A stretch of 64,000 nt of DNA from JAAYZQ01 sp034428935 (GTDB taxonomy: Bacteria; Chloroflexota; Anaerolineae; JAAYZQ01): assembly GCA_034428935.1 (NCBI GenBank), contig DAOUHB010000020.1, positions 13,792 to 77,791 of the forward strand, in the 5' to 3' direction. The position numbers and the translations under genes are program-made. Position 1 is the stretch's first letter. The number at the start of each line of letters is the position of its first letter. Below, one piece after another: positions 1 through 10,000 of this stretch. The notes beneath the pieces were generated by a model. The model did no database searches. It was not told the origin of the DNA and saw only the letters and a program-made list of their open reading frames with translations.

Positions 1-2
1 TC

Positions 3-518
3 GGCGGCTTTAGCCGGAACCGCCAACTGCTGCCCCTCATCGAGGCCGCCCGGCAGATGCCCGGCGTGCAGGTCCTGCTGTGGGGCGACGGGCACCAGCG
101 GGCCGCCGTCGAAGCCGCCGCTGCCCAGGTGCCGAACGTGCGCTACCTGGGCTGGCTGCCGGCGGAGCAGGTGCCGCTGCACATGTGCCTGGCCGACGTC
201 GTTTACTACTGCCTGGTGCCCGACTATCCCGGGGCGGTCTACAACGCGCCCAACACCCTGTCCAACGCCATGGCCGCCGGCCGGCCCATCGTCGCCAACG
301 ACGTCGGCGACCTGGGGCGCATCGTGCGCCAGACCGGCTGCGGGGTCCTGGTGCCCGAGGTAACGCGGGAAGCCATCCGCGGGGCCATCGAGCTACTGCG
401 CGATCTGGAGACCCGGCGGCGGATGGGCCGGGCGGGCCGGGCCGCGGCCGAGGCGGAGTACAACTGGTCCGCTGCCCAGGGGCAGCTAGATAAGGTCTAT
501 GCCGAGCTATGGCCATGA
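3..518 (+). CDS. Glycosyltransferase family 4 (5' truncated by window edge)
   Basis: The reading frame is open from base 3 and begins inside the gene; the first residues seen are GGFSRNRQLLPLIEAARQM. About 171 residues remain, and they look like the C-terminal Rossmann lobe of a GT-B (GT4) glycosyltransferase. They include a strand followed by WGDG, a KVPNV/YLGWLP-like segment, and the donor-binding loop region NTLSNAMAAGRPIVANDVGD, which resembles the family's E-x7-E/G-x-P-V area. It should transfer a sugar from an NDP donor to a growing lipid-linked glycan on the cytoplasmic side. Its end overlaps the next gene (ATG at 509), so the two are translationally coupled. The acceptor and the sugar cannot be told from the sequence. 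Confidence 0.85.
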   Translation, partial: GGFSRNRQLLPLIEAARQMPGVQVLLWGDGHQRAAVEAAAAQVPNVRYLGWLPAEQVPLHMCLADVVYYCLVPDYPGAVYNAPNTLSNAMAAGRPIVANDVGDLGRIVRQTGCGVLVPEVTREAIRGAIELLRDLETRRRMGRAGRAAAEAEYNWSAAQGQLDKVYAELWP

Positions 519-1624
519 GCATTCACATCCTGAACGTCGTGGGCGCCCGCCCCAACCTCATGAAGATGGCCCCCATCGTGGACGAGATGGCGCGCCATGC
601 CGAGATCGACCAACGCCTGCTGCACACCGGCCAGCACTATGACGACAACATGTCGCGCGTCTTTTTCCAGGAGCTGGGCCTACCCCCGCCCGACGTCTAC
701 CTGGGCGTCGGCTCGGGCAGCCACGCCTCGCAGACGGCGCAGGTCATGGTCGGCTTTGAAAAGATATGCCTGGAGAGCCGCCCCGACATGGTGGTGGTTG
801 TCGGCGACGTCAACTCCACGATGGCCTGCGCCATCACCGCCGTCAAGCTGTGGATCCCGGTGGCCCACGTCGAGGCCGGGCTGCGCAGCCTTGACCGGCG
901 CATGCCCGAGGAGATCAACCGCATTGTTACCGACGCCGTCTCTGACCTGTTGCTTACGGCGTCGCGCGATGGCGACGAAAACCTGATCCGGGAAGGCGTC
1001 GATCCGGCACGCATCCATTTCGTCGGCAACGTCATGATCGACACGCTTTTGCGCCATCGCGCCCGGGCCGCCGCCAGCGATGTCCTGGGCCGCCTGGGCG
1101 TGCCGCCGCGCGGCTATGCCCTGCTGACACTGCACCGCCCGTCAAACGTGGACGACCGGGAGACCCTGGGCGGCATCGTCTCCGCCCTGGAGGCGGTCCA
1201 GGCACGGCTGTCCATAGTCTTCCCCGTTCATCCTCGCACGCTCAAGCGCCTGGAGTCCTTTGGCCTCCTGGACCGGCTCGCCGCCATGCCCGGCATGATC
1301 CTCACCGAACCCCTGGGCTACCTCGACTTCTTGTGCCTGCTGGATCACGCTCGCCTGGTGCTCACCGACTCCGGTGGCATCCAGGAGGAGACCACAATCC
1401 TGGGTGTGCCCTGCCTGACCTTGCGCCCGAACACCGAGCGGCCGGTGACCGTCACCCAGGGCACCAATCAGGTCATCGGCTCCTCGCCGGAGCGCATCGT
1501 GGCGGCCAGCCTGGAAGTGCTGGAGGGCCGGGGCAAGGAGGGCCAGCGGCCAGAGCTGTGGGACGGCCACGCGGCAGAGCGGATCGTGCGCGTACTCCTG
1601 AATTGGCAACAGGGAAATTCCTGA
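509..1624 (+). CDS. wecB: UDP-N-acetylglucosamine 2-epimerase (non-hydrolysing, WecB/WbpI-like)
   Basis: This 371-residue protein has the normal length for the non-hydrolysing UDP-GlcNAc 2-epimerases. These convert UDP-GlcNAc to UDP-ManNAc; the WbpI branch acts on the 2,3-diacetamido-uronate nucleotide instead. Visible landmarks are GARPNLMKMAPI near the N-terminus, GDVNSTMA, HVEAGLRS, PEEINR (about residue 133) and DSGGIQEE (about 287), all conserved substrate or UDP-binding segments. A second in-frame ATG six bases downstream could also be the start. The gene overlaps the preceding glycosyltransferase by 10 bases. Because a WbpB/D/E-like trio and a UDP-HexNAc dehydrogenase lie downstream, a WbpI role is possible. 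Sequence alone does not separate WecB from WbpI. Confidence 0.9.
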   Translation: MAMSIHILNVVGARPNLMKMAPIVDEMARHAEIDQRLLHTGQHYDDNMSRVFFQELGLPPPDVYLGVGSGSHASQTAQVMVGFEKICLESRPDMVVVVGDVNSTMACAITAVKLWIPVAHVEAGLRSLDRRMPEEINRIVTDAVSDLLLTASRDGDENLIREGVDPARIHFVGNVMIDTLLRHRARAAASDVLGRLGVPPRGYALLTLHRPSNVDDRETLGGIVSALEAVQARLSIVFPVHPRTLKRLESFGLLDRLAAMPGMILTEPLGYLDFLCLLDHARLVLTDSGGIQEETTILGVPCLTLRPNTERPVTVTQGTNQVIGSSPERIVAASLEVLEGRGKEGQRPELWDGHAAERIVRVLLNWQQGNS

Positions 1625-1646
1625 GAAGACTGTGGAACCGGGGCAT

Positions 1647-1675
1647 TTGATCTCTGCAAGTGCCTGTGCTACAAT
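1647..1675 (+). promoter_or_regulatory. Sigma70-type promoter before the 1694 glycosyltransferase
   Basis: TTGATC (1647-1652), a 17-base spacer, then TACAAT (1670-1675) preceded by TGC. The predicted start is near 1682, only 12 bases before the ATG at 1694. The gene is separated from the upstream one by about 70 bases, so it can start its own transcript. Confidence 0.6.
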
Positions 1676-1693
1676 GGCCGCCGTTGAGAATAT

Positions 1694-2941
1694 ATGACAA
1701 TGCGTATCCTTTACCTCAGCCAGTACTTTCCGCCGGAGGTAGGTGCCACCCAAACCCGGGCCTACGAGATGGCGCGCAACCTGGTGCGCCTGGGACACCA
1801 GGTCACGGTCCTGGCCGAGGTTCCCAACCACCCCACGGGCATCATACCGCCCGCCTACCGGGGCAAGCTCTACGATCGGGCCGTGATGGACGGCATCGAC
1901 GTCCTGAGGGTATGGGTCAAGACGGCGCCGCAAAAGACCTTTGCCACCCGCATGCTCTTCTACCTGACCTACATGGTCAACGCCGCCCTGGCCGGCTCGC
2001 TCCTGGCGCCCGGCCGGTTCGACCTGGTCTATGCCTCGTCGCCGCCGCTCTTTGTGGGGGCCGCCGCCCTGGTCCTCAGCCGCCTGCGGCGGGCACCCAT
2101 GGTCTTTGAGGTACGAGACCTGTGGCCCGAGTCGGCAGTGCAGCTCGGCGAGCTGAACAGCGCCCGCGCCGTCCGCCTGGCGACGCGCCTGGAAGAGGCA
2201 TGCTACCGCAACGCGCGGCACATCGTAGTCGTCACCGAGGGCATTCGCACCCGGCTGCTGGAGCGCGGCTACCCGGCCGAGAAGATGACCCTTATCCCCA
2301 ACGGTGCCAACACCGACCTCTACACCCCGCAGCCGCCCAACCTGGAGCTGCGGCGATCCTGGGGCATCGGGCCCGAGCGCTTTGTGGTCCTCTACGCCGG
2401 GCTCCACGGCCTAGCCCACGGACTGGAGACGGCGCTCCTGGCCGCGGAGGAACTGAAGGACCACCCGGAAATCCTGTTCCTCTTTGTGGGCGACGGGCCC
2501 CAGAAGGCGGCCCTGGTGGAGCAGGCAGGACGGATGGGCCTGCCCAACGTGCTCTTTCACGACGCGCTGCCCGAGGCGGAGCTGCCCTCGGCCATCGCCA
2601 TGGCCGACGTCGGGCTCGACACGCGTCGCCGCCTGGGCATCTCCCAGGGCACGCTTCCGGTCAAGATGTTCAGCTACATGGCCTGTGCCCGACCCGTGCT
2701 CCTCTCCACGGAGGGCGAGTCCACGGAGCTGCTCCGCCGCGCCGGCGCCGGTGTGGCCGTCCCGCCGGAAGACCCATCCGCCCTGGCCTGCGCCATCCTC
2801 GAGCTCCAGGCCAATCCTGCCCTGCGCGCCGAGATGGGTCAGAAGGGCCGCGCCTTTGCCCAGGCGCACTATTCTCGCCAGGGGTTTGCCTGCCAATTGG
2901 AGCAGCTCTTGCGGGGCCTGTTGGTTTCCGGCGAGCCCTGA
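1694..2941 (+). CDS. Glycosyltransferase family 4 (WcaI/WbuB-like)
   Basis: This 415-residue protein has two Rossmann lobes in GT-B arrangement. The N-terminal lobe opens with ILYLSQYFPPEVGATQTR, characteristic of WcaI/WbuB-type GT4 enzymes that act on polyprenyl-linked sugars. It is followed by HPTGIIPP and EVRDLWPES. The C-terminal lobe holds IPNGANTDLY, LYAGLHGLAHGLE and FVGDGPQKAAL, with the nucleotide-binding region SYMACARPVLLSTEGE. The start at 1694 gives MTMRIL; an ATG two codons later is an alternative. The gene sits between the epimerase and the oxidoreductase of the same polysaccharide locus and probably adds an amino sugar to the lipid-linked oligosaccharide. The exact linkage is not predictable. 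Confidence 0.88.
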   Translation: MTMRILYLSQYFPPEVGATQTRAYEMARNLVRLGHQVTVLAEVPNHPTGIIPPAYRGKLYDRAVMDGIDVLRVWVKTAPQKTFATRMLFYLTYMVNAALAGSLLAPGRFDLVYASSPPLFVGAAALVLSRLRRAPMVFEVRDLWPESAVQLGELNSARAVRLATRLEEACYRNARHIVVVTEGIRTRLLERGYPAEKMTLIPNGANTDLYTPQPPNLELRRSWGIGPERFVVLYAGLHGLAHGLETALLAAEELKDHPEILFLFVGDGPQKAALVEQAGRMGLPNVLFHDALPEAELPSAIAMADVGLDTRRRLGISQGTLPVKMFSYMACARPVLLSTEGESTELLRRAGAGVAVPPEDPSALACAILELQANPALRAEMGQKGRAFAQAHYSRQGFACQLEQLLRGLLVSGEP

Positions 2942-2961
2942 GAAGCATCCAAGGAGGATCC

Positions 2962-3987
2962 ATGACCGTAAGATTTGGCCTGATCGGCTGCGGGCGCGTT
3001 GCTCCCCGTCACGCCCAGTCGCTGATCCAGTTGCCCGAGACGCAGATCGTCTCCGTGGCCGACATACGCGAGGACCGGGCCAGGCGGTTTTCAGCCGAGT
3101 ACGGCGCCCAGGCGTACACGGACTATCACGACATGCTGGCCCGGCCGGACATCGACGCCGTTACCGTCTGCGTTCCCAGCGGCCTTCACGCCCAGGTGGC
3201 CATCGACGTTCTGCAGGCCGGCAAGCACGTCCTGGTCGAAAAGCCCATTGCCCTGAACCTGGCCGACGCGGATCGCATGATCGCCACGGCCCGGAAGGCA
3301 GGCCTGAGGCTGGGCGTCGTCCTCCAGAACCGCTACAACTCGCCGGTGCAACAGGTCCGCACCCTCATTGACCAGGGGCGCCTCGGCAAGCTCTACCTGG
3401 GCAGCGTATGCGTGCGCTGGTATCGACCCCAGTCCTACTACGAGGACGGCTGGCACGGCACCCTCTCCATGGATGGCGGCGCCCTGATGAACCAGAGCAT
3501 CCACCATCTGGATGCCCTGCAGTGGTTCATGGGTCCCGTCGCCTCGGTGTATGCCTACACGGCCACCCTTGCCCACACGATGGAAAGCGAGGACGTGGGT
3601 GTGGCAGTGGTGCGCTTTCGCAGCGGGGCGCTGGCCACCATCGAGGGCTCGACCCTCACCTGGCCCCAGAACCTGGAGGGCTCGGTCGCCGTCTTTGGCG
3701 AACACGGCTCTGTCAAGGTCGGGGGGACGGCGCTGAGCCGCATTACCCTCTGGAAGGTAGATGGGGAGCTGGAGCGCGAGGCCGAGATCCTCACCGGCCA
3801 ACGCGTCGACCCGCCCACGGTCTATGGCTACAGCCACCGGGAAGTGATCCACGATTTCGCCCGGGCGCTGCTGGACGGGCGTGAGCCCAGCACGCCGGGA
3901 CCGGAGGCCCGCAAATCGCTGGCCCTGGTGCTGGCCATCTACGAATCGGCACGCACGGGGCGGGAGGTGCAACTGCCCCATGAATGA
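2962..3987 (+). CDS. Gfo/Idh/MocA family oxidoreductase (WbpB-like)
   Basis: The start at 2962 is set by the ribosome site AAGGAGGA at 2951 and gives 341 residues, typical of the family; the frame is open further upstream but has no better start. The N-terminal Rossmann fold carries FGLIGCGRVAPRH. The signature EKPIALNL (Lys about residue 93) supplies the catalytic lysine, and NQSIHHLDALQW holds the second catalytic region. In the Wbp pathway this family (WbpB) oxidises the 3-hydroxyl of UDP-GlcNAcA to a ketone for the aminotransferase. The next two genes are an acetyltransferase and a DegT aminotransferase in overlapping order, which strongly favours a 3-amino-sugar nucleotide pathway. Confidence 0.9.
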   Translation: MTVRFGLIGCGRVAPRHAQSLIQLPETQIVSVADIREDRARRFSAEYGAQAYTDYHDMLARPDIDAVTVCVPSGLHAQVAIDVLQAGKHVLVEKPIALNLADADRMIATARKAGLRLGVVLQNRYNSPVQQVRTLIDQGRLGKLYLGSVCVRWYRPQSYYEDGWHGTLSMDGGALMNQSIHHLDALQWFMGPVASVYAYTATLAHTMESEDVGVAVVRFRSGALATIEGSTLTWPQNLEGSVAVFGEHGSVKVGGTALSRITLWKVDGELEREAEILTGQRVDPPTVYGYSHREVIHDFARALLDGREPSTPGPEARKSLALVLAIYESARTGREVQLPHE

Positions 3988-4702
3988 CAGGACGTTGCCT
4001 CAGCCCGTGGCCCCCGGCGCCGCAACGCCCTGGATTCTTTACCCCGGCGTGCACCTGGGCGAAGGGGCCACGGTCGGCGCCTTTTGCGAAATCGGCGTAC
4101 CGCCACGCGGCCACGAAGCGGGTGACCTGGAGACCCACATCGGCCGCCAGGCCGTCATCCGCTCTCACACGGTCATCTATGCCAGCAACGACATCGGCGA
4201 CGGCTTTCAGACAGGCCACGGCGTCCTGATCCGGGAAGCCAACAGCATCGGCCACCGGGTCAGCATCGGCAGCCACACGGTGGTCGAGCACCACGTCCGC
4301 CTTGCCGACGGCGTGCGCATCCACAGCCAGGCCTTTATCCCCGAGTTCAGCGTCATCGAGGAGGAGGCCTGGATCGGCCCCAACGTGGTATTCACCAACG
4401 CCATCCACCCTCGCTGTCCCCGTGTCAAGGACTGCTTGCGAGGGCCGATCATCCGCCGCGGCGCCAAGGTCGGCGCCAACGCCACCCTGCTGCCCGGCGT
4501 TGAGGTCGGCGAGATGGCCCTGGTCGCGGCAGGCGCCGTGGTCACGCGGGACGTGCCCGCCGGCGCCGTGGTCGCCGGCAACCCCGCTCGCGTCGTGAAA
4601 CAGGTCGCCGAGCTTACCTGCCCCTACGGGCTCCTGGAGGGGCCCTATGGCGAGCAATACGCCGTCTTTCCCGGCACCACCGGCAAGGAGAGCAGCCAAT
4701 GA
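3980..4702 (+). CDS. Left-handed beta-helix N-acetyltransferase (WbpD-like)
   Basis: The start at 3980 overlaps the stop of the oxidoreductase by 8 bases and gives 240 residues. Hexapeptide repeats run through most of the chain (for example IGHRVSIGSHTVVEHHVRL and GAKVGANATLLPGVEVG), ending in the usual GNPARVVK. FIPEFSVIEEEAWIGPNVVF and TNAIHPRC resemble the substrate region of WbpD/FdtC-type acetyltransferases. The likely reaction is acetyl-CoA-dependent N-acetylation of the 3-amino group made by the downstream aminotransferase. Compared with Pseudomonas-type WbpD it is longer, with about 30 extra residues after the helix and an insert at residues 35-60. Confidence 0.85.
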   Translation: MNDRTLPQPVAPGAATPWILYPGVHLGEGATVGAFCEIGVPPRGHEAGDLETHIGRQAVIRSHTVIYASNDIGDGFQTGHGVLIREANSIGHRVSIGSHTVVEHHVRLADGVRIHSQAFIPEFSVIEEEAWIGPNVVFTNAIHPRCPRVKDCLRGPIIRRGAKVGANATLLPGVEVGEMALVAAGAVVTRDVPAGAVVAGNPARVVKQVAELTCPYGLLEGPYGEQYAVFPGTTGKESSQ

Positions 4703-5799
4703 TTCCCCTCATGGACCTGAAAGCACAATATCGCTCCCTCAAGCCCGAGATCGATCTGGCCATTGCCCGTGTTTTGGAGCATACCCAGTTCATCCAGGGG
4801 CCCGAGGTCCGGTCCTTCGAGGCTGCCTTTGCCGCGGCCTGCGGCGGCGCCCACGCCATCGGCGTCGCGTCGGGAACGGCCGCCATCCACCTGACCCTCG
4901 TCGCCCTGGGCATTGGCCCCGGCGACGAGGTGATCACCAGCGCCCACACCTTTATCGCCAGCGCCGAGCCCATCCTCCAGGTGGGCGCCAGGCCCGTCTT
5001 TGTCGACGTCGACCCGGGGACCGGCAACATCGATCCCGCGCGGCTGGAAGGGGTCATCACGCCACGGACCCGGGCGCTGCTGCCCGTGCACCTCTACGGC
5101 CAGCCCGCCGACATGCCCGCCATCCTGGAGGTCGCCACGCGCCACGGCCTGTTGATCGTCGAGGATGCAGCTCAGGCCCATGGCGCCCTGTGCGGCGGCC
5201 GCCACGTGGGCCTGTGGGGCCGGGCCGGCACCTTTAGCTTTTACCCGGGCAAGAACCTGGGCGCCTATGGCGATGCTGGCGCCATCATCACCACCGACGA
5301 GGAGCTGGCCGCGCGGCTGCGAATGCTCCGCGACCACGGGCGCAGCGAGAAGTATCTGCACAGCGAGCACGGCTTTGGCGAGCGCCTCGATGCCCTCCAG
5401 GCCGCCATCCTCGCCGTCAAATTGACCCGCCTGGAGGCGTGGAACGAGCGACGGCGCGAGATCGCAGCCCATTATCGGCAGGCCCTGGCCGATCTGCCCC
5501 TGGGGTTGCCTCCGGAGCGGGACGGTACGCGCCACGTCTATCACCAGTTTCCGGTGTACACCAGGCAGCGCGACGCCCTCCAGGCGCATCTGAAGGCGGC
5601 CGGGGTGGGCACGGGCATCCACTATCCGGTTCCACTCCATTTGCAGCCCGCCCTGGCGCACCTGGGCTACCGGCGCGGCGATCTGCCCGTCACCGAGGAA
5701 CTGGCCAACACCGAGCTGTCGCTGCCCGTGTACCCGGAGCTGACCGTGGAGCAGATCGAGACCATCGTCGGCGCGGTGCGCGCCTTCTTTCCAGCGTGA
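4699..5799 (+). CDS. DegT/DnrJ/EryC1/StrS aminotransferase (WbpE-like)
   Basis: This 366-residue PLP enzyme is of normal family length and starts with ATGA overlapping the stop of the acetyltransferase. Landmarks are IPLMDLKAQY at the N-terminus, GVASGTAAIHL, the PLP-binding DEVITSAHTF, EDAAQAHGA and the Schiff-base lysine in FYPGKNLGAYGDAG, which counts to Lys185. Sugar aminotransferases of this type transfer an amino group from glutamate to a keto-sugar nucleotide. Together with the preceding oxidoreductase and acetyltransferase it makes the expected UDP-3-acetamido sugar module. The regiochemistry (C3 versus C4) is inferred from context. Confidence 0.92.
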   Translation: MIPLMDLKAQYRSLKPEIDLAIARVLEHTQFIQGPEVRSFEAAFAAACGGAHAIGVASGTAAIHLTLVALGIGPGDEVITSAHTFIASAEPILQVGARPVFVDVDPGTGNIDPARLEGVITPRTRALLPVHLYGQPADMPAILEVATRHGLLIVEDAAQAHGALCGGRHVGLWGRAGTFSFYPGKNLGAYGDAGAIITTDEELAARLRMLRDHGRSEKYLHSEHGFGERLDALQAAILAVKLTRLEAWNERRREIAAHYRQALADLPLGLPPERDGTRHVYHQFPVYTRQRDALQAHLKAAGVGTGIHYPVPLHLQPALAHLGYRRGDLPVTEELANTELSLPVYPELTVEQIETIVGAVRAFFPA

Positions 5800-5904
5800 G
5801 CCCTGGCGCTTTGGTTGTCCCGTCCCCTGGCTTGGGCCTGGTTCTTGCGCCCGCTGCCGAGCGTCAGATCCCCCGCCCTGGCTTCACATCCGGGGGAATT
5901 GTGC

Positions 5905-5910
5905 TATAAT
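5905..5910 (+). promoter_or_regulatory. Extended -10 promoter before the SDR epimerase gene
   Basis: TGCTATAAT with TATAAT at 5905-5910. No good -35 lies 17 bases upstream; TTCACA at 5883 is the nearest. The predicted start is near 5917, leaving a leader of about 78 bases. It lies in the 195-base gap between the aminotransferase and the epimerase and probably begins the second transcript of the locus. Confidence 0.5.
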
Positions 5911-5994
5911 AGGACCCGCGTGGGGGGACGCCTTCGAGAAAAGGCACCGTCCGCAGGCAACGACAGGAGGACGGCACCGGAACACGGGCCGGGG

Positions 5995-7038
5995 ATGAGG
6001 AACTTGAAAATTCTGGTAACCGGTGGGGCGGGCTACATCGGCTCGAACCTGGTGGATACGCTCATGGCCGAGGGCCACCAGGTCCACGTCATAGATGACC
6101 TGTCCACGGGCAAGATCCAGAACATTGCCCACCACCTTGGAAACGAGAGATTCCGTTTCGTTAACGACAGCATCCTGGATCGGGCGCTGATCGATCGCCT
6201 CGTCGATGGCGTCGACTGCGTCTATCATCTGGCCGCCCTGGTGGGCGTCAAGTACGTCGTGCAGAACCCGCTCAAGGGCATCTACACCAACGTCACCGGC
6301 ACCGAGGTTGTGCTGCAAGCGGCCTATAAACGTTGGAAGAGAGTGCTCATCGCCTCCAGCTCCGAGGTGTACGGCAAGAGCGTCCAGGTGCCCCTGGAGG
6401 AAGACGGGGACCGCCTGTTTGGCGCGACGTCGGTGGCGCGCTGGTCCTATGCCATGTCCAAGGCCATCGACGAGCACTTTGCCTTTGCCTACGCCAACAA
6501 GGGACTGCCGGTCTCGGTTGTGCGCTATTTCAACTCTTACGGGCCGCGGCTGGATCCCAAGGGCTATGGCAGCGTCATCGCCAAATTCATCAGCCAGGCG
6601 CGCCTGAACCAGCCCATCACCGTGTTTGACAACGGGCAGCAGACGCGCTGCTTTACCTACGTCGACGACACGGTGCGCGGTACGTTGTTGGCTGCCAGCG
6701 TGCCCGAGGCAGTCGGCCACGTCTTTAACATTGGCTCCAACCGGGAGACAAGCGTGCTGGAGCTGGCACGGATCATCCGTGAGATGGTCGGTTCCGAGTC
6801 CGAGATCGTGCAGGTGCCCTACCGCAACGTGTTTGGCGAAAACTTTGAAGAGACCCGCCGGCGCGTGCCGGATATCCGCCGGGCACAGCAGGTGTTGGGC
6901 TTTCGGGCGGAAGTGCCCCTGGAAGAAGGCCTGCTCAAGACGGTGGACTGGTTCCGGCAGGCGTGGCCCATGGAGAGCCTGGCGGCAAGCAACGAACACG
7001 TGGCAGGCTTTTTCGACCTTGAGATGCCGCATCTCTAG
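5995..7038 (+). CDS. NAD-dependent epimerase/dehydratase (SDR family, nucleotide-sugar)
   Basis: The frame is open from 5815, but the -10 box at 5905 rules out that start. The ATG at 5995 gives 347 residues beginning directly with the Rossmann motif ILVTGGAGYIGSNL. The extended-SDR catalytic set is present: SSSEVYG (Ser) and YAMSK (Tyr and Lys). VVRYFNSYGPR and DNGQQTRCFTYVDDT are typical of UDP-sugar epimerases and decarboxylases. Likely substrates are UDP-glucose/galactose or UDP-glucuronate. A GalE-like 4-epimerase and a UDP-xylose-synthase-like role are both open. It stands 35 bases before the large O-antigen-ligase fusion gene. Confidence 0.85.
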   Translation: MRNLKILVTGGAGYIGSNLVDTLMAEGHQVHVIDDLSTGKIQNIAHHLGNERFRFVNDSILDRALIDRLVDGVDCVYHLAALVGVKYVVQNPLKGIYTNVTGTEVVLQAAYKRWKRVLIASSSEVYGKSVQVPLEEDGDRLFGATSVARWSYAMSKAIDEHFAFAYANKGLPVSVVRYFNSYGPRLDPKGYGSVIAKFISQARLNQPITVFDNGQQTRCFTYVDDTVRGTLLAASVPEAVGHVFNIGSNRETSVLELARIIREMVGSESEIVQVPYRNVFGENFEETRRRVPDIRRAQQVLGFRAEVPLEEGLLKTVDWFRQAWPMESLAASNEHVAGFFDLEMPHL

Positions 7039-7073
7039 GCATCGACCGGAGTAGCAGCCAAAGAGGCATATGT

Positions 7074-10000
7074 ATGGAACGTAGTATGCGAACAAAGGTA
7101 AGCATTTTCTGCGATAAATTGATCGAGGCCGGCTGGCTGGCGGCCCTCGTCGTCGTGCCATTGTTCTTTAACATTCATTCCAACCGCGTGTTCGAGCCCG
7201 ACAAGCTTTCGCTGCTCCGCTCCATCGCCCTGGTCATGGCCGCGGCTTGGCTGGTCCGCCTGGTGGAGGATTGGCGGGCCGGTCCTGCGCGGGACGGGGC
7301 CGACAAAAGCGGCGGCTCGATCTGGCGCCGCCTGGTCGCGACGCCTCTGGTGCTGCCCACCCTGGCCCTCGTCGTCGTCTATCTCGTCAGCACCGCGCTC
7401 TCGGTGGCGCCGCGCGTCAGCCTTCTCGGCTCTTACCAGCGGCTGCAGGGCACCTACACCACACTGTCCTACATTGTCGTCTTTTTCCTGGTTTTGCAGG
7501 GGCTGCGCACCAAGAAGCAGTTGGACCGGATCCTGATCACGGCCATCCTGGTCAGCTTTCCCATCGCCCTCTACGGCCTGATCCAGCACTTTGGCCTCGA
7601 TCCGCTGCCATGGGGCGGCGACGTCCAGTCGCGGGCGGCTTCGAACATGGGCAACGCCATCTTTGTGGCTGCCTACATGATCATGATCGTCCCACTGACC
7701 ATCGCTCGCCTCCTCGAGAACTGGAAGGAGGCCCTGGGCGGCTTGACCGTGCGGGACGGGGTTCTGGGCGTGGTCGCCTTTGTCCTCCTCGCCGCCGCCC
7801 TGCTCGTAGGCATGCTGCTGCCCGTGGGCCAGGGCCAGGAGTGGGTGCGCTGGCTGGCTCTTCTGGTGGGCATGGCTTTGCAGGTGCCCATCTATTTCCT
7901 GAGCCCGCCCCAAGAGCGGCCGCGGGTCTTGACCATCAGCCTGCCGCTGACCTTTGCCTTCCTGGTGGGCTTTTCCTGGATCCTGGAGATCTTTTTTCCG
8001 CCCCTCAGCGCCAGCTACTTCTGGCTCGGGCTCGTCGCCGCCATCCTCTTTCTGCTTGCCATGGCGGCCTTTGCCTATTACCTCCGCAAGCCCGTCGGAC
8101 GCCTCATGCTCCTGGCTGCCTATTTCATCATCCTCGTCGCCCAATTGGTGTGCATCTTTTACACCCAGAGCCGCGGCCCGCTCCTGGGCCTCCTCGCCGG
8201 GCTGTTTTTCTTCCTGGCTCTCCTGGGGCTCGTCAAGCGCCAGGTGTGGGTGCCCTGGCTCATGAGCGCCGTGGCGGTGGGCGTGGCCATCTTCTTGATC
8301 TTGTTCAACACGGTGGACTCGCCCCTCATGAACCAACTGCGCCAGACGCGCTACGTCGGGCGCCTGGGCAGGGTGCTGGAGACGGAGAGCGGCACGGGGA
8401 AGGTGCGTGTCTTGATCTGGGAGGGGGTAACCGAGCTCGTCGACTGGCATCCTCCCCTGGTCCGCCCGGGGGAAGACGGCGGGCCTGACACGTTCAACGC
8501 CCTGCGCCCCATCCTGGGCTATGGGCCCGAGTCGATGTACGTGGCCTACAATCGTTTCTACCCGCCGGAGCTGGGCCATTTCGAGAAGCGGAACGCCTCG
8601 CCCGACCGCTCACACAACGAGACCTTTGACGCCCTGGTAACGACCGGAGGCGTGGGCACGCTGGTCTATCTGCTCCTCTTTGGCAGCATCTTTTATTATG
8701 GCTTCCGCTGGCTGGGATTAATGCGCAAACGGTGGCAGCTTTGGGCCTTTATCGGGCTGTTGGTGGCCGGCGCGGTCCTGGGCATGGTGGGCACCTGGGC
8801 ATGGCGTGGAGCGGCGTACGTGGGGGTTGGCATTCCCATTGGCGCGTTGTTTGGCATCGCCATTTTCATCCTGGTCAGCCTGCTGCTTGCCAGTTTCCGG
8901 CCCGAGTGGCGCGTCCCCCCGGCCCGCTACCAGATCTGGATGCTGGCCCTCCTGGCGGCCATCGTGGCCCACTTTGTCGAAATACAGTTTGGCATCGCCA
9001 TCGCTGCCACCAGGACCTATTTCTGGATCATGGCCGCGACCATGGTCGTCATCGGCACGCGCCTCGCGCTCCAGGACAAAGGTAGCGAGCCGGCCAGCGT
9101 TCCGGCGGGCACCCATGCCGCCGAGACGGGGGCCGCCCGGCGCCGCAAGCGAAACGAGCCCTCTCCCACCCCGGCGCCCCGCAGCGCCAGCCTCGAGGGA
9201 CGCCGCTCTCTCCTGGTCCTCAGCGTCCTGACCATGCTCATCCTGAGCACCATGTTCTTTAACTCCATCACCCCCCAGGAGGGCAACCCGGGTGCCCTGG
9301 CGACCGTCTGGCGGTCGCTGACGGCCAGCAAGGACGGATCCTCACCCGTGATTCTGGTCCTGATCCTGAGCACCTGGGCCATGCTCGGCCTGGTGGGCCT
9401 GGCGGAGCTGGACCTGGCAGGCGACAAACAGGAAAAGAGCGGCGCGGGCTGGCCCGCGGCGCTGGGCATCTTTGCCCTCATATCCATCGTCGGCGCCCTG
9501 ATCTTTGCCGTGTTTCACGCCACCAACCTGAGGCCGGTGACGCTCTCGGCCCTGGTAACCACCAACCCGCTGGCCAACACCATCACCTTCTACTACCTGG
9601 CCATGTTCCTCGCCATCATCGCCATGGCCGCCATCCTGGCGTTTTTCTCGGCACGCTTTCAGAGGGCGCCGGGCTGGCGCTGGACGGGCAGCGCCGCCGA
9701 CGTCGCCCTGGCCGCTGCCGTCTTGATCTTGCCCGTGCTCCTGGCCTTCTTTATCGCCACTTCCAACCTGTCCATCGTCCGGGCCGATATTGTCTACAAG
9801 CAGGGCCTGAGCTCCGAGCGGGCGGGGCAGTGGGATGCAGCCATCTACCTCTACCAGGAGGCGACCCGGCTGGCTCCCAACGAGGACTTCTATTACCTCT
9901 TCCTGGGACGCGCGGCCATGGAAAAGGGCAAGGAAAGCTCGGGGGAGGAGCGCGAGATATGGTTGCGGGAGAGCGAACGCTCCCTGCAAAAAGCCCGCGC

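Noticed and set aside
2122..2961. Upstream extension of the Gfo/Idh gene
   Set aside because: Lies inside the glycosyltransferase gene; AAGGAGGA and the Rossmann motif fix the start at 2962.
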